A DNA stretch of 38,767 bases, from contig SFNY01000015.1 in NCBI GenBank assembly GCA_004554085.1, positions 1-38,767 of the forward strand. Direction: 5' to 3'. Under the pieces are notes generated by a model. It was not told the origin of the DNA, searched no databases, and saw nothing but the letters and a program-made list of their open reading frames with translations. The DNA comes from Clostridiales bacterium (GTDB lineage: Bacteria > Bacillota > Clostridia > Christensenellales > Aristaeellaceae). Made by a program: the position numbers and the translations under genes. This document shows, one piece after another, positions 10,814 to 18,427 of this stretch; the first letter of the stretch is position 1, and each line of letters begins with the position of its first letter.

Positions 10814-11763
10814 TATACTCTCACCTTACTCTCTCTTGCATACAGCATAATCAACAGAAGAATCAGCGCGCCCTGGCCCACCTGGCGGAAGCCCTCGGAC
10901 ATTCGCAGAATCTGCAGGAAGTCCTGGAATACGATCATAATCAGCGCGCCGACCGCGGAGCCGAGATACCCGCCCTTGCCGCCGTTGATCGAGGTGCCGC
11001 CGATGATGACCGATGCGATCACCGCCGTGTCGTACTTCAGGCCCGCATCCATGTAGCTCTCACCGGTATAGCCGATCAGGAAGAAGCCGGTGATGCATGC
11101 GACCAGTGCGGAAATGAGGTAGACGGAGAAAATGATCTTTTTCGTGTCGATGCCCGAAAAGCGGGAGGTTGTACTGCTGCTGCCCACCGCATAGATCTTG
11201 CGTCCGTAGGGCGTAAAGCGCAATGTGATGATCGCAATCGCCGCCAGTATGACCCAGACGATGACGATGCAGGGGATCGGGCCGATGGAGCCGTTTGAAA
11301 TGCCGTAGATGAACGGCGCGGAATAGCCCTTCGGCGTGCCCTTCGTCCAGATCGTATAGGCGCCGCGCACCACGGTGCCCAGTCCCAGCGTCATGATGAA
11401 GGCCGGAATGCGAAGGATGCACACGCCCACGCCGTTCAGGATGCCGACGGAGGCCGCAAGGATCAGGCAGGCCAGAATCGCCTTCGGGATGCCCGCATTC
11501 GAGTTGTTCATGTACTGTGCCGCCAGAATATAGGAGAACGAAATCGTATACGGGATGGAAAGATCGATGCCGCCGGAGAGGATGACGATGGTCTGTGCGA
11601 TCGCCGCCATGCCCATGAACGACGCCAGCCGGAACACGCCCATCATGTGCGTCAGCTGAAGGTATGTGGGGGAATAGATCTGCGCCAGCAGAAGGATGAT
11701 GACCAGAAACAGATAGACCGCATACTTATTGAAATTGGCCTTCAGATAACTTGCTGCTTTCAT
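10813..11763 (-). CDS. Sugar ABC transporter permease, RbsC type
   Basis: A 316-residue polytopic membrane protein of the BPD_transp_2 family. It has the family's marker SGGIDLS at residues 63-69 in an early membrane segment and VIIGGTSINGGKGG in the C-terminal third. It would form half of a heterodimeric channel with the product of the next upstream gene, since both permeases differ and are co-encoded. The gene follows the other permease by 14 bases and overlaps the cyclase gene by one base. The substrate is probably a monosaccharide or sugar acid. Confidence 0.92.
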   Translation of the reverse strand: MKAASYLKANFNKYAVYLFLVIILLLAQIYSPTYLQLTHMMGVFRLASFMGMAAIAQTIVILSGGIDLSIPYTISFSYILAAQYMNNSNAGIPKAILACLILAASVGILNGVGVCILRIPAFIMTLGLGTVVRGAYTIWTKGTPKGYSAPFIYGISNGSIGPIPCIVIVWVILAAIAIITLRFTPYGRKIYAVGSSSTTSRFSGIDTKKIIFSVYLISALVACITGFFLIGYTGESYMDAGLKYDTAVIASVIIGGTSINGGKGGYLGSAVGALIMIVFQDFLQILRMSEGFRQVGQGALILLLIMLYARESKVRV

Positions 11764-11777
11764 ATGCTGTTTCCTCC

Positions 11778-12764
11778 TTAGCGCTCGCGGGTGCGCGTCT
11801 CAAAGCTGCCGATCATCAGCGCAAAAATCAGGATCGCGCCCTGGCAGGCATACTGGTAATGCGTGCTGATGCCGAGCATGTTGATGATGTTGTTCACCAG
11901 ATAGATGATCAGCGCGCCGCATGCCGTGCCGTAGGCCTGTCCGACCGCACCCGTCATCAGCGTTCCACCGACAACCGTGGCCGAGATGGAATACACCGTA
12001 TAGGTGTTGCCGATGCTGGAATCGCCCGAGGCTGTGCGGCAGCTGAGATAGATGCCGCCCAGCGCGCAGAAGAGGCCGCTCAGCATGTAAGTGATCAGCT
12101 TCGTGCGCGTCACCTTGACGCCCGTCGCATACGCGGCGCTCTCGCTGCCGCCGATCGCACGAAGCGCATAGCCGAAGGACGTCTTGTTTGTCACCAGAGC
12201 CAGAATCACCACGGCGATGACTGCAAAGATGAAGCTCATCGGAACGGTTCTCCACAATCTCTGCGTCAGCGCCTTTGCAACCGAGGATTCAACCACGCCG
12301 CCGGGAATCGGCATGAGCACCAGCGCAACGCCCTGAAAGATTGCCGAGGTCGCAATGGTCACGATGATCGCCGGAAGGCGGAATACGGCAACGAACAGGC
12401 CGTTCAGTGCGCCCGCGGCAAGCCCGACCAGGATCGTGAGCGCAATCGCCAGGATCGCGCCGTTCACGCTCTGCATCTGCGTCATGATGTAGACACAGAA
12501 GCAGTTGCCCAGCGTGACCATCGAGCCCACGGAAATATCGATGCCGCCGGTCAGGATCACCAGCATCTGTCCGAACGCCGCGAGCATCAGCGCAAACGCG
12601 CCGTTCATGACGTTGCCGTAATTGTAGATGGTGCGGAAGCTTTCATTGACAATGCTCATCACCAGAATGATCGCGATTGTAAAAGCCACGATGAAGCACT
12701 GGTGGAAATAGCGGTAGGAAAAATCCTTACCTCTCAGGCGCGGCGCCTTGATCTTTTTTTCCAT
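11778..12764 (-). CDS. Sugar ABC transporter permease, RbsC type
   Basis: A 328-residue membrane protein of the RbsC/BPD_transp_2 family with LTGGIDISVGS at residues 71-81 and GGTLMTGAVGQAYG further on. It pairs with the permease at 10813 and the ATPase at 12767. Two ATG codons are possible. The one at 12770 overlaps the ATPase stop (ATGA) but is only two bases from the GGAGG; the one at 12764 has better spacing of eight bases and is preferred here. The N-terminus is basic (MEKKIKAPRLRGK), as expected for a cytoplasmic start. Confidence 0.92.
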   Translation of the reverse strand: MEKKIKAPRLRGKDFSYRYFHQCFIVAFTIAIILVMSIVNESFRTIYNYGNVMNGAFALMLAAFGQMLVILTGGIDISVGSMVTLGNCFCVYIMTQMQSVNGAILAIALTILVGLAAGALNGLFVAVFRLPAIIVTIATSAIFQGVALVLMPIPGGVVESSVAKALTQRLWRTVPMSFIFAVIAVVILALVTNKTSFGYALRAIGGSESAAYATGVKVTRTKLITYMLSGLFCALGGIYLSCRTASGDSSIGNTYTVYSISATVVGGTLMTGAVGQAYGTACGALIIYLVNNIINMLGISTHYQYACQGAILIFALMIGSFETRTRER

Positions 12765-12766
12765 GG

Positions 12767-14272
12767 TCATGCCTCCTCCGTATTCAGGCCCATCATGCAG
12801 CGCGTGATCTTCTCCTCGGTGATGTCGGCGCCCGTCAGCTGGGCCGTCACATTGTTCTCATACATGACCAGCACGCGATCGCTCATGCCGATCACCTCCA
12901 TCAGATCGGTGGAATACATGATGACCGTCACGCCTTCGTCGGCCAGTTCCCGCATGAGATAGTAGATCTCGCGCTTGCTGCCCACATCGATTCCCTTGGT
13001 GGGTTCATTGAACAGGATCACCTTCGGCTGGGTCGCCAGCTCCTTGGCCAGAACCACCTTCTGCTGGTTGCCGCCCGAAAGCTCTCCGGCCTCCTGCGCC
13101 ATGTTGCGCATCTTGATTCTCAGTTTGTCTCTATACTGTTCAACGGTCTGCTTCTCGGCTTTCTGATCGATAAACAGGCCGAATTTCTTTCGCTTTGAAA
13201 TCGAGCTGATCGCAATGTTGCTGCGAATGCTCTGCATCAGCATCAGGCCCTCCTGCTTTCTGTCTCCGGGAACCAGCGCGATGCCCGCCGCCAGTGCCCT
13301 GGGGCCCGATCTGGTATCCACGGCCTCGCCGCAAATCCTGACATTGCCCTCGTACACGCGGTGCAGTCCGGCAATGGAATTGATGAACTCCGTCTGCCCG
13401 TGGCCGGTCAGGCCGGCGATGCCGATGACCTCGCCTTTGCGGGCTCTGAAATTGATCGGTCGCGAATTCGGGTGGAAGCGGTAGTTCTCCAGCTCCAGGA
13501 CAACCTCGTCGCCGGGCTTCTCACAGTGCGGCGGATAGATGTCCTGCAGACGCCTTCCCACCAGCATGGTGATCAGCTCATCCTCGGTCAGTCCCTGAAC
13601 AGGCATGTTGCCCACCAGCTGTCCATCCTTCAGAACGGTCATGTCGTCGCCGATGGTCAGCATCTCCTCGATTCTGTGGGAGATGAAGATCACCGCTTTT
13701 CCCTCGGCGGTCAGCTTTCGTATGATCGAGAAGAGCAGCTGCACCTCATCCGTCGCCAGCGCCGAAGTGGGCTCATCCAGGATGATGACCTCCGGGTCGC
13801 GGATCAGAACCTTCAGGATTTCAACCATCTGCTTCTGACCGACGGACAGGCGATCCACGATGACCGAGGGATCGATGTTCATTTCGTATTTTTCCAGATA
13901 GTGCTTCAGAATGCGCATCTGCTCGCTGCGCCGGATGAACCCGCCCCGGGTCTTTTCCTTGCTCAGAAAGATGTTCTCAAAGACGGTGAGTTCATTGATC
14001 TGAGTCAGTTCCTGAAATACCATTGCGATGCCGGCATTCTGGGAATCCGTAGGCGTATTAAAACGGACCTGCTCGCCCTTGTAGGTGATCGTTCCCTTAT
14101 CCGGGACATAGACACCGGACAGGATTTTCAAAATGGTACTTTTACCCGCGCCGTTTTCTCCGGCCAGTACATGCACCTTGCCGCGTTCGCAGGAAAAGCT
14201 CACATCGTTGAGTGCCGTTACGCCCGCGAACTGCTTGGTGATATGCTCCATGCTCAGAATACAGTCCGACAT
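12767..14272 (-). CDS. Sugar ABC transporter ATPase, RbsA/MglA type
   Basis: A 501-residue tandem ATPase. The first domain has Walker A GENGAGKST at 38-46, signature LSVGQ near 140 and Walker B with LDEPTSAL. The second has the degenerate Walker A that is normal for RbsA (GLTGHGQTEF), signature LSGGNQQK and FNEPTKGIDVG. It would energise the two permeases at 10813 and 11778. The start at 14272 was chosen because GGAGG is seven bases upstream; a frame to 14311 would run through the stem-loop at 14306-14337. Its stop overlaps the first ATG of the next permease. Confidence 0.95.
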   Translation of the reverse strand: MSDCILSMEHITKQFAGVTALNDVSFSCERGKVHVLAGENGAGKSTILKILSGVYVPDKGTITYKGEQVRFNTPTDSQNAGIAMVFQELTQINELTVFENIFLSKEKTRGGFIRRSEQMRILKHYLEKYEMNIDPSVIVDRLSVGQKQMVEILKVLIRDPEVIILDEPTSALATDEVQLLFSIIRKLTAEGKAVIFISHRIEEMLTIGDDMTVLKDGQLVGNMPVQGLTEDELITMLVGRRLQDIYPPHCEKPGDEVVLELENYRFHPNSRPINFRARKGEVIGIAGLTGHGQTEFINSIAGLHRVYEGNVRICGEAVDTRSGPRALAAGIALVPGDRKQEGLMLMQSIRSNIAISSISKRKKFGLFIDQKAEKQTVEQYRDKLRIKMRNMAQEAGELSGGNQQKVVLAKELATQPKVILFNEPTKGIDVGSKREIYYLMRELADEGVTVIMYSTDLMEVIGMSDRVLVMYENNVTAQLTGADITEEKITRCMMGLNTEEA

Positions 14273-14305
14273 GCTCAATCCTCCATTATTGTCAGCTCCG
14301 TTATA

Positions 14306-14337
14306 ATTCAAGCCCTCAGTAAACCGAGGGCTTGAAT
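14306..14337 (-). other. Stem-loop between binding-protein and ATPase genes
   Basis: A perfect 12-bp stem (ATTCAAGCCCTC and complement) with an eight-base loop lies in the 85-base gap between the binding-protein gene and the ATPase gene. It is not followed by a strong U run. Such stem-loops often protect the upstream message and lower read-through, giving more binding protein than ATPase. The second transporter operon has a similar structure in the same place (27553-27580). Confidence 0.8.
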
Positions 14338-14357
14338 CTCTCTACATGTGATGGAAA

Positions 14358-15377
14358 TCAGGATACCGCGAACAGCTTGGCCAGATTTTCCTCGGTCAGA
14401 CGGGTGCCGCCCCAGTAGGAATCCGGCAGGTCCGGGCGATAGTAATCGTTGATGTTCTCGGCAGTGATGATGTCCATATCCATTGCGGACTGGTCGAACA
14501 CAACTTCCTTGCCGTCCAGAGCATCGATCAGAACGTTCAGAGCATCCACAACCATTGCGCAGTCATAGACGGGAGCCACGGAATCGAACTTGTCGACGCC
14601 TGCATACTTCAGCCAGGAGGCCATGAAGCCGTTGCCGGACTCACCGGACATCGGAACCAGCGGACGGCCCGCCGCCACGAAGGCATCGATCGCGCCCTGG
14701 GTCATGGCGCCGCCCTGAGACCACACGCCGTCGATCTCCGGATTCGCGGAGAGCAGGGACTCGGTCGCAGCCTTGCCGTCTGCATAGTCCCAGTTGCCGT
14801 AGGCTTCGCCCACGATCTCGATCTCGGGATACTGGTCGAAGACGGACTTCGCGCCCTCCCAGCGGCCCGCGCAGATCGGGTTGCCGGCCACGCCCTGCAG
14901 GACGATGATCTTGCCCTTGCCTTCCAGCGCTTCAACCAGGAATTCGGCGCCGATGCGGCCGAAGTCGAAGTCGGACTGGTTGACCTTCGCGACCACGTTG
15001 TCGGTGGTGGGCAGCGCGTTGAAGGCGACAACCTTGATGCCCATGTCCATGGCCTCTTCGATCGTGGCATTCAGCGCGGTGTCGTTCTGAACTGCGATCA
15101 GGATGCCGTCAACGCCCTTGGCGATCAGATCCTGCATATCGGAGATCTGCTTGGAAGCGTCCGCATCCGCGTTGGTCTCGTAGTACTCGGAAATCACGCC
15201 GGATTCCTTCAGCGCGTCGCAGGCCTGTTCAAACTCGGCGACCATCTGGAATCTCCAGGTCTCGCCCAGAGAGTTGTTGCACAGAGCAATCTTGTAGCCC
15301 TGGCCGTCCGCAAGTGCGGCGGCGCCGATGGAGAGAACCATTGCGATCACCAGTGCGAGAGTGAAGAGTTTCTTCAT
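14358..15377 (-). CDS. Sugar ABC transporter substrate-binding protein, RbsB type
   Basis: A 339-residue periplasmic-binding-protein-like protein of the RbsB/LacI fold (Peripla_BP_4). The N-terminus is a classical signal peptide with basic MKK, a hydrophobic core and an AALA cleavage site near residue 23. No lipobox cysteine is present, which is odd for a Gram-positive binding protein. Motifs include DLIAKGVDGILIA and VSAN-like repeats around SANPEIDGVWSQGGAMTQGA. The ATG at 15377 has AGGAGG about nine bases upstream; the longer frame to 15503 lacks one. It is the first gene of the eight-gene operon and closely parallels the protein at 26460 (both share SQGGAMTQAAIDAF-like wording), so the two transporters probably take related substrates. 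Confidence 0.93.
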   Translation of the reverse strand: MKKLFTLALVIAMVLSIGAAALADGQGYKIALCNNSLGETWRFQMVAEFEQACDALKESGVISEYYETNADADASKQISDMQDLIAKGVDGILIAVQNDTALNATIEEAMDMGIKVVAFNALPTTDNVVAKVNQSDFDFGRIGAEFLVEALEGKGKIIVLQGVAGNPICAGRWEGAKSVFDQYPEIEIVGEAYGNWDYADGKAATESLLSANPEIDGVWSQGGAMTQGAIDAFVAAGRPLVPMSGESGNGFMASWLKYAGVDKFDSVAPVYDCAMVVDALNVLIDALDGKEVVFDQSAMDMDIITAENINDYYRPDLPDSYWGGTRLTEENLAKLFAVS

Positions 15378-15459
15378 AGATACAACCTCCTTGTCGTTTT
15401 TGTGGGCACTTGCCCTCAGACAATGCAAGAATATCACGGAAAAAGAATTCCGTACATCA

Positions 15460-15492
15460 AATCTGATGGATAAAACATACAATATCTTACGA
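15460..15492 (+). promoter_or_regulatory. Direct-repeat activator site upstream of the sensor operon
   Basis: Two half-sites, AATCTGAT at 15460 and AATATCTT at 15481, stand 21 bases (two helical turns) apart. The proximal 13-mer CAATATCTTACGA begins 29 bases before the -35 box at 15509. The region 25364-25396 has the same arrangement at the same distances. Direct half-sites two turns apart are typical for AraC-type proteins, and such a regulator is encoded at 18428. Binding is inferred, not shown. Confidence 0.55.
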
Positions 15493-15508
15493 AAATATAT
15501 CACATAAT

Positions 15509-15538
15509 TTGAATTCCTACCACCCGGCGTGGTAGAAT
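15509..15538 (+). promoter_or_regulatory. Promoter of the sensor/regulator operon
   Basis: TTGAAT (15509-15514) and TAGAAT (15533-15538) are 18 bases apart and point toward the binding-protein/kinase/regulator/uxaA genes. The -10 is 55 bases before the preferred start codon. A palindrome at 15517-15535 fills the spacer. Confidence 0.55.
15517..15535. promoter_or_regulatory. Operator-like palindrome in the promoter spacer
   Basis: CTACCAC and GTGGTAG form a perfect 7-bp inverted repeat around CCGGC. It lies between the -35 and -10 boxes of the plus-strand promoter and overlaps the -10 edge, where a bound repressor would block RNA polymerase. It also lies upstream of the divergent transporter operon. 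No candidate repressor is encoded in the window. Confidence 0.5.
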
Positions 15539-15593
15539 ATATTAAAATGATTGAATCGAAATTTCACTATCATTTTATGAAAGGGTGTTTCGC

Positions 15594-16580
15594 TTGCGCG
15601 TTTCATATCGTTCGCAGCGCTTCCATAAATCTGTCGCACTGCTGCTCATCCTCCTGATCGCTCTTTCCCTGCCGTCCGTTCGCGCAGAGTCCGGCGAACA
15701 GCAGCCCGTCCAGGTGGGCCTTTCCATCGTGGGCAACAGCACCGCGTGGTTCACCGAGCTGATCGACCATACGGAAAGAAGCGCCGAAAACTACAATATG
15801 GAAATTATCACAAATCAGCTGCCGGAAGGCGACGCCTCATGGCAGAAGGCATCCGCGCTGGCGCTGCTTGCGCAGGGGATCGATTATCTGATCCTGTTCC
15901 CCTACGCCCTCGATATTTGCGATGACATCTACGCCGCCGCCCGGCGCAGCGGCATCCCGCTGATCCTGGTTTGCGGGGACAGTTCGTACCGCGACCAATG
16001 CGACATCATGATCTATGTGGATTACAGGACCGAGGGAAAGATGTGCGCCCAGGTACTGACCTCGAAATTCGGAAACACGAAGCGTTCCATACTCGCCATC
16101 ACCGGGATGCGCGGTTCGCACATCGAGGAACTGCGCATGGAGGGCTTTATGGAGTATCTGGAGCAGTATCCGCTGCTGGAGGTCACCGCCCTGATGGAAG
16201 GCAGCAACAACCGCGTAAAGACCTCCAACGACGTGTCCGACTATCTGACCCGCTCCCCCGAGAACATTCCCGATGCGATCTTCTCCTGCTGCGACGAAGA
16301 CGGAATCGGCGCGCTGAACGCGCTGAAGCTGTCCGGCTACACGCCCAACAAGGACACGTTCATCGTCTCCACAAACGGCACGCAGGACGCCCTGAAGGCG
16401 CTGATTGCCGACGAATACTGCGCCACCGTGCTCAGCTGCAAAAATCTCGGGGCAATCCTGACGCTCGTCATCGACCGGTATGAGCATGGTTACCGAGGCA
16501 TCGACTACCTCGCCATACCCTATCATGTGTACGACGAAACCTCCGACAGCTGGGATCTCAATTCCGCCCTCTACTGGTAG
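15594..16580 (+). CDS. Exported sugar-binding sensor protein for the two-component system
   Basis: A protein of about 328 residues with the LacI/RbsB-type periplasmic binding fold. A hydrophobic signal segment (residues about 11-28) ends at VRA-ES and is followed by the binding domain, with phrases such as ALLAQGIDYLILFPY and SCCDEDGIGALNALK. No ABC genes follow it; the next genes are a histidine kinase and response regulator, so it probably presents ligand to the kinase outside the membrane. The start is uncertain: TTG at 15594 is best placed behind AAAGGGTG, and GTG at 15585 in the same frame is the alternative. No lipobox is seen. Confidence 0.82.
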   Translation: MRVSYRSQRFHKSVALLLILLIALSLPSVRAESGEQQPVQVGLSIVGNSTAWFTELIDHTERSAENYNMEIITNQLPEGDASWQKASALALLAQGIDYLILFPYALDICDDIYAAARRSGIPLILVCGDSSYRDQCDIMIYVDYRTEGKMCAQVLTSKFGNTKRSILAITGMRGSHIEELRMEGFMEYLEQYPLLEVTALMEGSNNRVKTSNDVSDYLTRSPENIPDAIFSCCDEDGIGALNALKLSGYTPNKDTFIVSTNGTQDALKALIADEYCATVLSCKNLGAILTLVIDRYEHGYRGIDYLAIPYHVYDETSDSWDLNSALYW

Positions 16581-16611
16581 GCATGTTCGCAGACAGGAGT
16601 GAACGATCCGT

Positions 16612-18417
16612 ATGTTTCACAAAATCTCGGCCTACATCAATCGCTCCATCGGAAGGCGGTTGCTGTGCCTCTTTTTGCTGATGGCGCTGGTTCCCATCAT
16701 CTTCTATACCGTCTCCATCGTCATCAACACGGGGATCGCGGGCAACCTCGTTCGCGATTCGGTGGAAGACATCGTCAATGTCTCCCTTGCGCGCCTGGAA
16801 TCGCTCTTCCAGAACGCGCGCACGGTGGCTGAAAGCCTTCAGTCCAGCGCATACATGCAGAAGCAGATGCGCACCCGGTACGCCACGCAGCGGGAGCTGT
16901 TTTCCGCCGAGCTGGAAACCGACATGGAGCTCGCCGGCATTCTCAACGGCCATGACGACCTGTCCGGCGCATATCTTCTGGGCGTAAACGACCTTTGCAG
17001 CAAATCCAACGGCGAATCGTTTCTGTACAGCGACTATTCAACGGAGAGCTGGTACAGAAGGGCGCTCAATTCCGAATCCGGAATATGGGTTGGCCTCCAT
17101 GAGCAGAGTCTCGTCGCCAGAACGGCAAACCGTTCCTTTATCAGCTATTGCGTTCCCTTCATTGACCGCGCGACGGGCCGGCCCAACGGAGTGATCGTCA
17201 TCGAAATCAGCAGCTCCATCCTCTCCGAGCTGCTGGCCTATGACGCCACCGCCACGTCCTATATCCTGCTGGAGAGCAATGGAAACACGATCTTTGCCAC
17301 CGACCATTCCTGCTTTACAGACGACGCCCTGAGCGCAATCTGCAGGGCAGGCATCGCCGCCGTCAGTACAGTTGACGACGAGGTTGCCGCCCTGAACGTT
17401 CAGCACAACGCCGTGGTGTGCCGCCGTTCGGAGGAAACGGGCTGGGTGCTGATCGGCGCCGTGGCCGCCTCTTATCTCAGTCTGGGCACGCGGTCCATGA
17501 TTCTGGTCGCCGCGTTGTGCACGATACTGGTGCTCCTGCTTGCGGCGATCATCGCCTCCCGCGGCACCCGCATGATCGTCACCCCGATCCGGAGCGTGAC
17601 CAGGGCGATGGCCATGGTGGAGGAGGGCGATATGAGCGTGCACCTCGACGTCTCCGGCGAGGATGAGACCGCACAGCTGGCGCATGGCTTCAACCACATG
17701 GTTCGCCACATCAACACCCTGCTGAAATCGGTCTACCAGCAGCAGCGCATGCTGCGCAAAACCGAATTCAAGGCGCTGCAGTCCCAGATCAATCCGCACT
17801 TCCTGTACAACTCGCTGGATTCCATATCCTGGCTGATCAAGATGCGTCAGCTGGACGATGCGCTGCTGATCCTGCAGAACCTGAGCACGCTGTTCCGGAT
17901 TGCGCTGAGCAAGGGCCACGAACTGATCCCCGTCCGCTCGGAGCTGGCGCACCTCCAGAGCTACATCGCCATCCAGTCCATACGGTACAGCAAGAAGTTC
18001 AGCTTTGAGCTCTATGAGGACGAGGATGCGCTGGACTATGTCACGCTGAAGCTGATGCTGCAGCCGCTGGTGGAAAACTGCATCTACCATGGGCTCTCCG
18101 CTGAAAAGCCTTCGATCAACATTGTCGTGAGCGTCGACCAGACCGATGCGGACATCATCTTCGTCGTCCGCGACGACGGCGCCGGCATGAATGAGGCGCA
18201 GCTGAACAGGCTCCGCGAGAGCATTGCCTATCTGCCGGGCACCGATGACGTGGCCACGCAGGCGGATACATCCGGCGGCGGCTACGGCCTCGCCAACATC
18301 AACGGCCGCATTCGCGTGTACTTCGGCAAGGAATACGGCATGACCATCGACTCCGCCGAGGGCGAAGGCACGACCATCACCATTCGCATACCCAAACTGA
18401 AAGAGGACGAGATTTAG
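16612..18417 (+). CDS. Sensor histidine kinase, YesM/LytS type
   Basis: A 601-residue membrane kinase. One membrane segment lies near residues 16-38, then an extracytoplasmic domain (dCache-like) to about 290, a second membrane segment near 296-314 and a HAMP linker (TPIRSVTRAMAMVEEGDMSV). The cytoplasmic His_kinase domain has QSQINPHFLYNSLDS with the phospho-acceptor His396, and the ATPase domain has LVENCIYHG, DDGAGM and GGGYGLANINGRI. It lies between the binding protein and the regulator at 18428, with gaps of 31 and 10 bases. It would sense sugar directly or through the binding protein and phosphorylate the regulator. Confidence 0.95.
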   Translation: MFHKISAYINRSIGRRLLCLFLLMALVPIIFYTVSIVINTGIAGNLVRDSVEDIVNVSLARLESLFQNARTVAESLQSSAYMQKQMRTRYATQRELFSAELETDMELAGILNGHDDLSGAYLLGVNDLCSKSNGESFLYSDYSTESWYRRALNSESGIWVGLHEQSLVARTANRSFISYCVPFIDRATGRPNGVIVIEISSSILSELLAYDATATSYILLESNGNTIFATDHSCFTDDALSAICRAGIAAVSTVDDEVAALNVQHNAVVCRRSEETGWVLIGAVAASYLSLGTRSMILVAALCTILVLLLAAIIASRGTRMIVTPIRSVTRAMAMVEEGDMSVHLDVSGEDETAQLAHGFNHMVRHINTLLKSVYQQQRMLRKTEFKALQSQINPHFLYNSLDSISWLIKMRQLDDALLILQNLSTLFRIALSKGHELIPVRSELAHLQSYIAIQSIRYSKKFSFELYEDEDALDYVTLKLMLQPLVENCIYHGLSAEKPSINIVVSVDQTDADIIFVVRDDGAGMNEAQLNRLRESIAYLPGTDDVATQADTSGGGYGLANINGRIRVYFGKEYGMTIDSAEGEGTTITIRIPKLKEDEI

Positions 18418-18427
18418 GGGGGATATT

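Noticed and set aside
15436..15453. Small inverted repeat ACGGAA/TTCCGT in the divergent control region.
   Set aside because: Six-base arms with a six-base loop in AT-rich DNA are expected by chance, and it lies at no fixed place relative to a good promoter.
15430..15460. A possible minus-strand promoter (TTGATG with GATATT) for the eight-gene operon starting at 15377.
   Set aside because: The spacing is 19 bases and the -10 match is poor. A promoter must exist nearby, but I could not choose one with confidence.
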